In this document: positions 61,547 to 64,000 of the stretch, piece by piece
Position numbering within the stretch: the stretch's first letter is position 1
Layout of the letters: each line of letters starts with the position of its first letter
Assembly: GCA_037439785.1 (NCBI GenBank)
Contig: JBBIVJ010000013.1
Span: forward strand, 1-64,000
Direction of reading: 5' to 3'
Origin: DSVZ01 sp037439785
GTDB taxonomy: Bacteria; Verrucomicrobiota; Verrucomicrobiia; Limisphaerales; J093
DNA: 64,000 bases
The notes under the pieces: generated by a model
Databases searched by the model: none
The model's input: only the letters and a program-made list of their open reading frames with translations
Told to the model about the DNA's origin: nothing
Translations under genes and position numbers: made by a program

Positions 61547-62491
61547 TCAACGCTCCAGCCAGGCGAGCCCGAGCTGAATCCATAGCGGCATCGTAATCAA
61601 CGAGCAGGCCGTTGTGGCAACAACCACCCGCAGGGCAGTGGCCGGATCGCCTCCGTAATGTCGGGTCATCACGATGGGAAAGACCGCAGCCGGCATGGCG
61701 GCCTGCAGAAGCATGACCCGCTGCAGCTCCGGCGATACGGGCAACAGTGCCGCGACCAGCAGGAACACCCCCGGCAATACCCCCAGGCGCAAGACCACGG
61801 CCAGTCCCATCACCCGTCCACCCCGCGCCACGGCCAGTTCGCCGAGATGGTCTGCGATGGTCGCCCCGATCAACACCATGCCCATCGGGATGGCACACTG
61901 CCCCAGCAAATGGGCGGAGCGGTGCAGGAAGGCCGGCACCCCGTCGGCAAACAACGCGTTGATCACCAAGGTAAGTGGAATGGCCAGCACCGGCGGGGTG
62001 GCCAGACGTTGCCACCATGTTCCGGCGCGGCTGGCGGACAGCAACATCGCCCCCAAGGTCCACAGGGCCACCTCCACACCCAGGTTGTGCACGAACAAGA
62101 CCGCCACGGTCTCGCGATCGAACAGGCTCTGGGCCAGCGGGAGCGGAATGTAGCCGTAGTTGTAAACCGCGACGGTGAAGGCAAAAGTGCGTCGTGTCAT
62201 GCCTTGTTGCTCCGGGACCAGTCTGGCGGCCAGGATGCCCAACCCTGCCCCCAGGCCGACCGTGAAGAAACCCATCAAGGGGGGGATGAGGACGTTGCCA
62301 ACCTGGCGGACAGCCGTATTGCCCAGCAGGGAGTCAAAAATCAGGCAGGGGATCAGGACGTTGATGGTCAACCGCAGCAGGCTGGCGTCCGCCGTCGCGG
62401 TTAACCACTGGAGTCGGCGAAGAATCAGGCCCGCGCCGATGAGGGTGAAAACCGGCAAGACCGCGTCGAGCACGCTGGAAAAATTCTGCAT
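61547..62491 (-). CDS. AEC family transporter
   Basis: The 314-residue protein has about ten hydrophobic helices in the pattern of the auxin efflux carrier (AEC) family of secondary transporters in the inner membrane: VLPVFTLIGAGLILRR, NVLIPCLIFDSLL, TVAVYNYGYIPLPLAQSLF, IPMGMVLIGATIADHL, and a final LLQAAMPAAVFPIVMTRHY. Members export or import small organic acids or amino acids; the substrate is unknown. It converges with prc, 71 bases apart, and no terminator was seen. Confidence 0.9.
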   Translation of the reverse strand: MQNFSSVLDAVLPVFTLIGAGLILRRLQWLTATADASLLRLTINVLIPCLIFDSLLGNTAVRQVGNVLIPPLMGFFTVGLGAGLGILAARLVPEQQGMTRRTFAFTVAVYNYGYIPLPLAQSLFDRETVAVLFVHNLGVEVALWTLGAMLLSASRAGTWWQRLATPPVLAIPLTLVINALFADGVPAFLHRSAHLLGQCAIPMGMVLIGATIADHLGELAVARGGRVMGLAVVLRLGVLPGVFLLVAALLPVSPELQRVMLLQAAMPAAVFPIVMTRHYGGDPATALRVVVATTACSLITMPLWIQLGLAWLER

Positions 62492-62943
62492 CCGGTTGCC
62501 CCAAGCCTAGACAGTTCAAGGCTTCGTCCAAGACCGAAACAGGGGATGTCGCCCGGTCCCGCCGGGAAAGGGAGGGCCACGGTGGACAAAATGCGGCAGC
62601 GGCAGGCGTCTCAGCGAGACAGTTTGGCCAGTTCGGGGGGTTCGAAAACCTCCGGGATGCCTGTACGGGGCACGGAAATGACGGGTTGAACGGTTGGCAT
62701 CGTTATTGCTTTAGATTGGGCCATACCAGCGTCGGGTTTCTGCGACGGAAATCGGCTGAACCCCGCCGCACCTGCGATCAACGCAGGCGCAAAAGGTCCT
62801 CTGAGGCCTACTCTCAGCAGCCTGAGCAGTCAGGTTGTTGACCCACCTGGAAATCGTCGCCTGGCGGTCCCGGAAACGGGGCCGCCAGTTCTCTTTTGTC
62901 ACGGGACGCGACCGGCTTGCCCGGCGGTGGGGACTGGTTCAAA
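62492..62943. other. Intergenic region between AEC transporter and nnr
   Basis: About 450 bases without a recognised family member. It contains a 29-codon frame (62611-62700, see separate entry) and a short hairpin GTCTC-AGC-GAGAC (62608-62620) overlapping its stop. The promoters of the two divergent genes should lie here. Confidence 0.5.
62611..62700 (-). CDS. Possible 29-residue small protein
   Basis: On the minus strand, ATG 62700 opens a 29-codon frame reading MPTVQPVISVP, then RTGIPEVFEPPELAKLSR, ending in TGA. The amino acid composition (P, V, E, L) looks protein-like rather than random, and the frame lies in an otherwise gene-free gap upstream of the AEC gene in the same direction. 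There is no clear Shine-Dalgarno and no family match. A chance frame is entirely possible. Confidence 0.25.
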   Translation of the reverse strand: MPTVQPVISVPRTGIPEVFEPPELAKLSR

Positions 62944-64000
62944 ATGCCCGCCATGCCCGCTCCGGTGTTGAGTATCGCCCAGATGCGTGCCTGGGAATCC
63001 GCCACCTGGCAGAGCGGTCACCTCGAATCCGAGGTGATCAGTCGTGTGGGCAATTTGTTGGCAGCCAGGCTGATGGAGATGACACGTCCTGGAGATTTCC
63101 TCCTGCTGCTCGCCGGCAAGGGACACAATGGGGATGACGTCCGGGCCGTGGTGCCTCACCTCCATGCACGCGAATGGGAATTGATCGAAGTTGAGGAGCC
63201 CGCCGTCGCTCGGCAGAAATTGGTCTCCGCCCTGGCGCGAAAGCCGGCATGGATCGTGGACGGATTGTTTGGGATTGGCTTGAACCGTCCCCTCGGGGCG
63301 GACTGGGTGGCGTTCGTGGAACAGATTAACGCTTCGCGGCGTCGGGTCCTCGCCGTGGACGTACCATCAGGTTTGAATGCCGACACGGGCGAGGTCATGG
63401 GGGCGGCAATACGTGCCCGGATCACCGTGACGTTGGGGGCTGCCAAGGCCGGCCTGCTTCGGCCCGCCGCCTGGGCGTACACGGGGCGGTTGATTGTGGA
63501 GCCGGACATCGGGTTGGTCTCTGCGCCTGCCGCGGAGGAGATCGAATGGGTCTTGCCTGACGACTTCGAGGATTCTCCTCCGGAACCTGGCGTGGCAGCC
63601 CACAAGGGACAACGAGGTCATGTGCTGATCCTGGCCGGGTCACGGGGGTACCACGGAGCGGCGGTGCTGGCTGCGCAGGCGGCCCAACGGGCACGGCCGG
63701 GGCTGATTACCTTGGGCACCTTGCCGGAAGTTTACGGCCCTGTGGCCGGGCAGCTTCAGGCGGTCATGGTGGACGGGTGGTCGGCGGCACTTGCCAAGTT
63801 GCCCTCTGTGACCGCTTGCTTGATCGGTCCCGGTCTGGCGTCGGGGAGCGTTCCGGAAGATTTGCGCCAGGCCGCGTGCGGGCTTTGGCGGACGGCCCTG
63901 CAACCTGTTGTGGCTGATGCCAGTGCCTTGGACTGGTTACCGGCGGGGGAAGCCAGTGGTAACGGTTTACGGGTTATTACCCCTCACCCCGGTGAAGCGG
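62944..64000 (+). CDS. nnr: Bifunctional NAD(P)H-hydrate repair enzyme Nnr (3' end outside the window)
   Basis: The frame starts at ATG 62944 (or ATG 62953) and is still open at the window end, about 352 codons. The N-terminal part is an NAD(P)H-hydrate epimerase (YjeF_N): LLLLAGKGHNGDDVRAV, WIVDGLFGIGLNRPL, VLAVDVPSGLNADTGEV, TVTLGAAKAGLL. The C-terminal part begins the ADP- or ATP-dependent dehydratase (YjeF_C): HKGQRGHVLILAGSRGYHGAAVLAAQAA, CLIGPGLASG, ADASALDWL, VITPHPGEA. The enzyme repairs damaged hydrated NADH and NADPH. About 150 residues are likely missing. Confidence 0.92.
   Translation, partial: MPAMPAPVLSIAQMRAWESATWQSGHLESEVISRVGNLLAARLMEMTRPGDFLLLLAGKGHNGDDVRAVVPHLHAREWELIEVEEPAVARQKLVSALARKPAWIVDGLFGIGLNRPLGADWVAFVEQINASRRRVLAVDVPSGLNADTGEVMGAAIRARITVTLGAAKAGLLRPAAWAYTGRLIVEPDIGLVSAPAAEEIEWVLPDDFEDSPPEPGVAAHKGQRGHVLILAGSRGYHGAAVLAAQAAQRARPGLITLGTLPEVYGPVAGQLQAVMVDGWSAALAKLPSVTACLIGPGLASGSVPEDLRQAACGLWRTALQPVVADASALDWLPAGEASGNGLRVITPHPGEA

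Overview
The window looks like a chromosomal segment of a GC-rich Verrucomicrobiota bacterium, most likely of the Limisphaerales type; this is inferred from gene content, with no rRNA or marker tree to confirm it. Pointers are the DUF1549/DUF1553 - DUF1501 - PPC-domain operon, prepilin-like proteins starting FTLIELLVV, a long FG-GAP/ASPIC protein, and scattered short palindromic repeats between genes. The futalosine menaquinone gene mqnC, a TonB-dependent receptor and many secreted proteins fit a Gram-negative, polysaccharide-degrading lifestyle.

Layout. 1-0.6 kb: 89-bp hairpin tandem repeats and a REP-like element. 0.6-4.1 kb: mqnC, an M29 aminopeptidase and a xylose-isomerase-like protein, ending in a terminator. 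4.3-9.7 kb (minus): three-gene secreted-protein operon. 10-18.8 kb: sugar genes (araD, GH127 beta-L-arabinofuranosidase), a 2Fe-2S ferredoxin, an unusual glycerophosphodiesterase/glycosidase fusion, a DUF192 lipoprotein and nadE. 18.9-21.8 kb: lactonase and L-rhamnose isomerase, divergent, with a candidate small RNA or attenuator between them. 21.9-25.9 kb (minus): two broken genes, a prepilin-like gene with an internal stop and a frameshifted type ISP-like modification/restriction gene. 26.2-30 kb: TonB receptor and a GYF_2/cyclic-nucleotide-binding protein. 30-36 kb (minus): clpX, clpP and a large hybrid histidine kinase. 36-42 kb: prepilin-like protein, secreted protein, then a tight run of methyltransferase, prepilin-like protein and a zinc/manganese-type ABC transporter. 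42-44 kb: radical SAM protein and PocR-type AraC regulator. 44-49.5 kb (minus): FG-GAP/ASPIC protein and a two-module secreted protein. 49.6-56.3 kb: sulfate assimilation cluster cysI-cysH-cysD-cysN, interrupted by a four-helix-bundle gene inside a perfect inverted repeat and by a vanadium haloperoxidase gene. 56.4-58 kb (minus): small unknown genes with an attC-like integron recombination site between them. 58-59.1 kb: gene-free stretch with a composite REP-like element. 59.1-64 kb: Prc protease, AEC transporter and the start of the NAD(P)H-hydrate repair gene, cut by the window end.

The most unusual elements are the attC-like cassette boundary near 57.6 kb, the inverted-repeat-bounded four-helix-bundle gene inside the cys cluster, the GDPD-glycosidase fusion, and the candidate small RNA at 20.2 kb. 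No tRNA, rRNA or CRISPR array was found.
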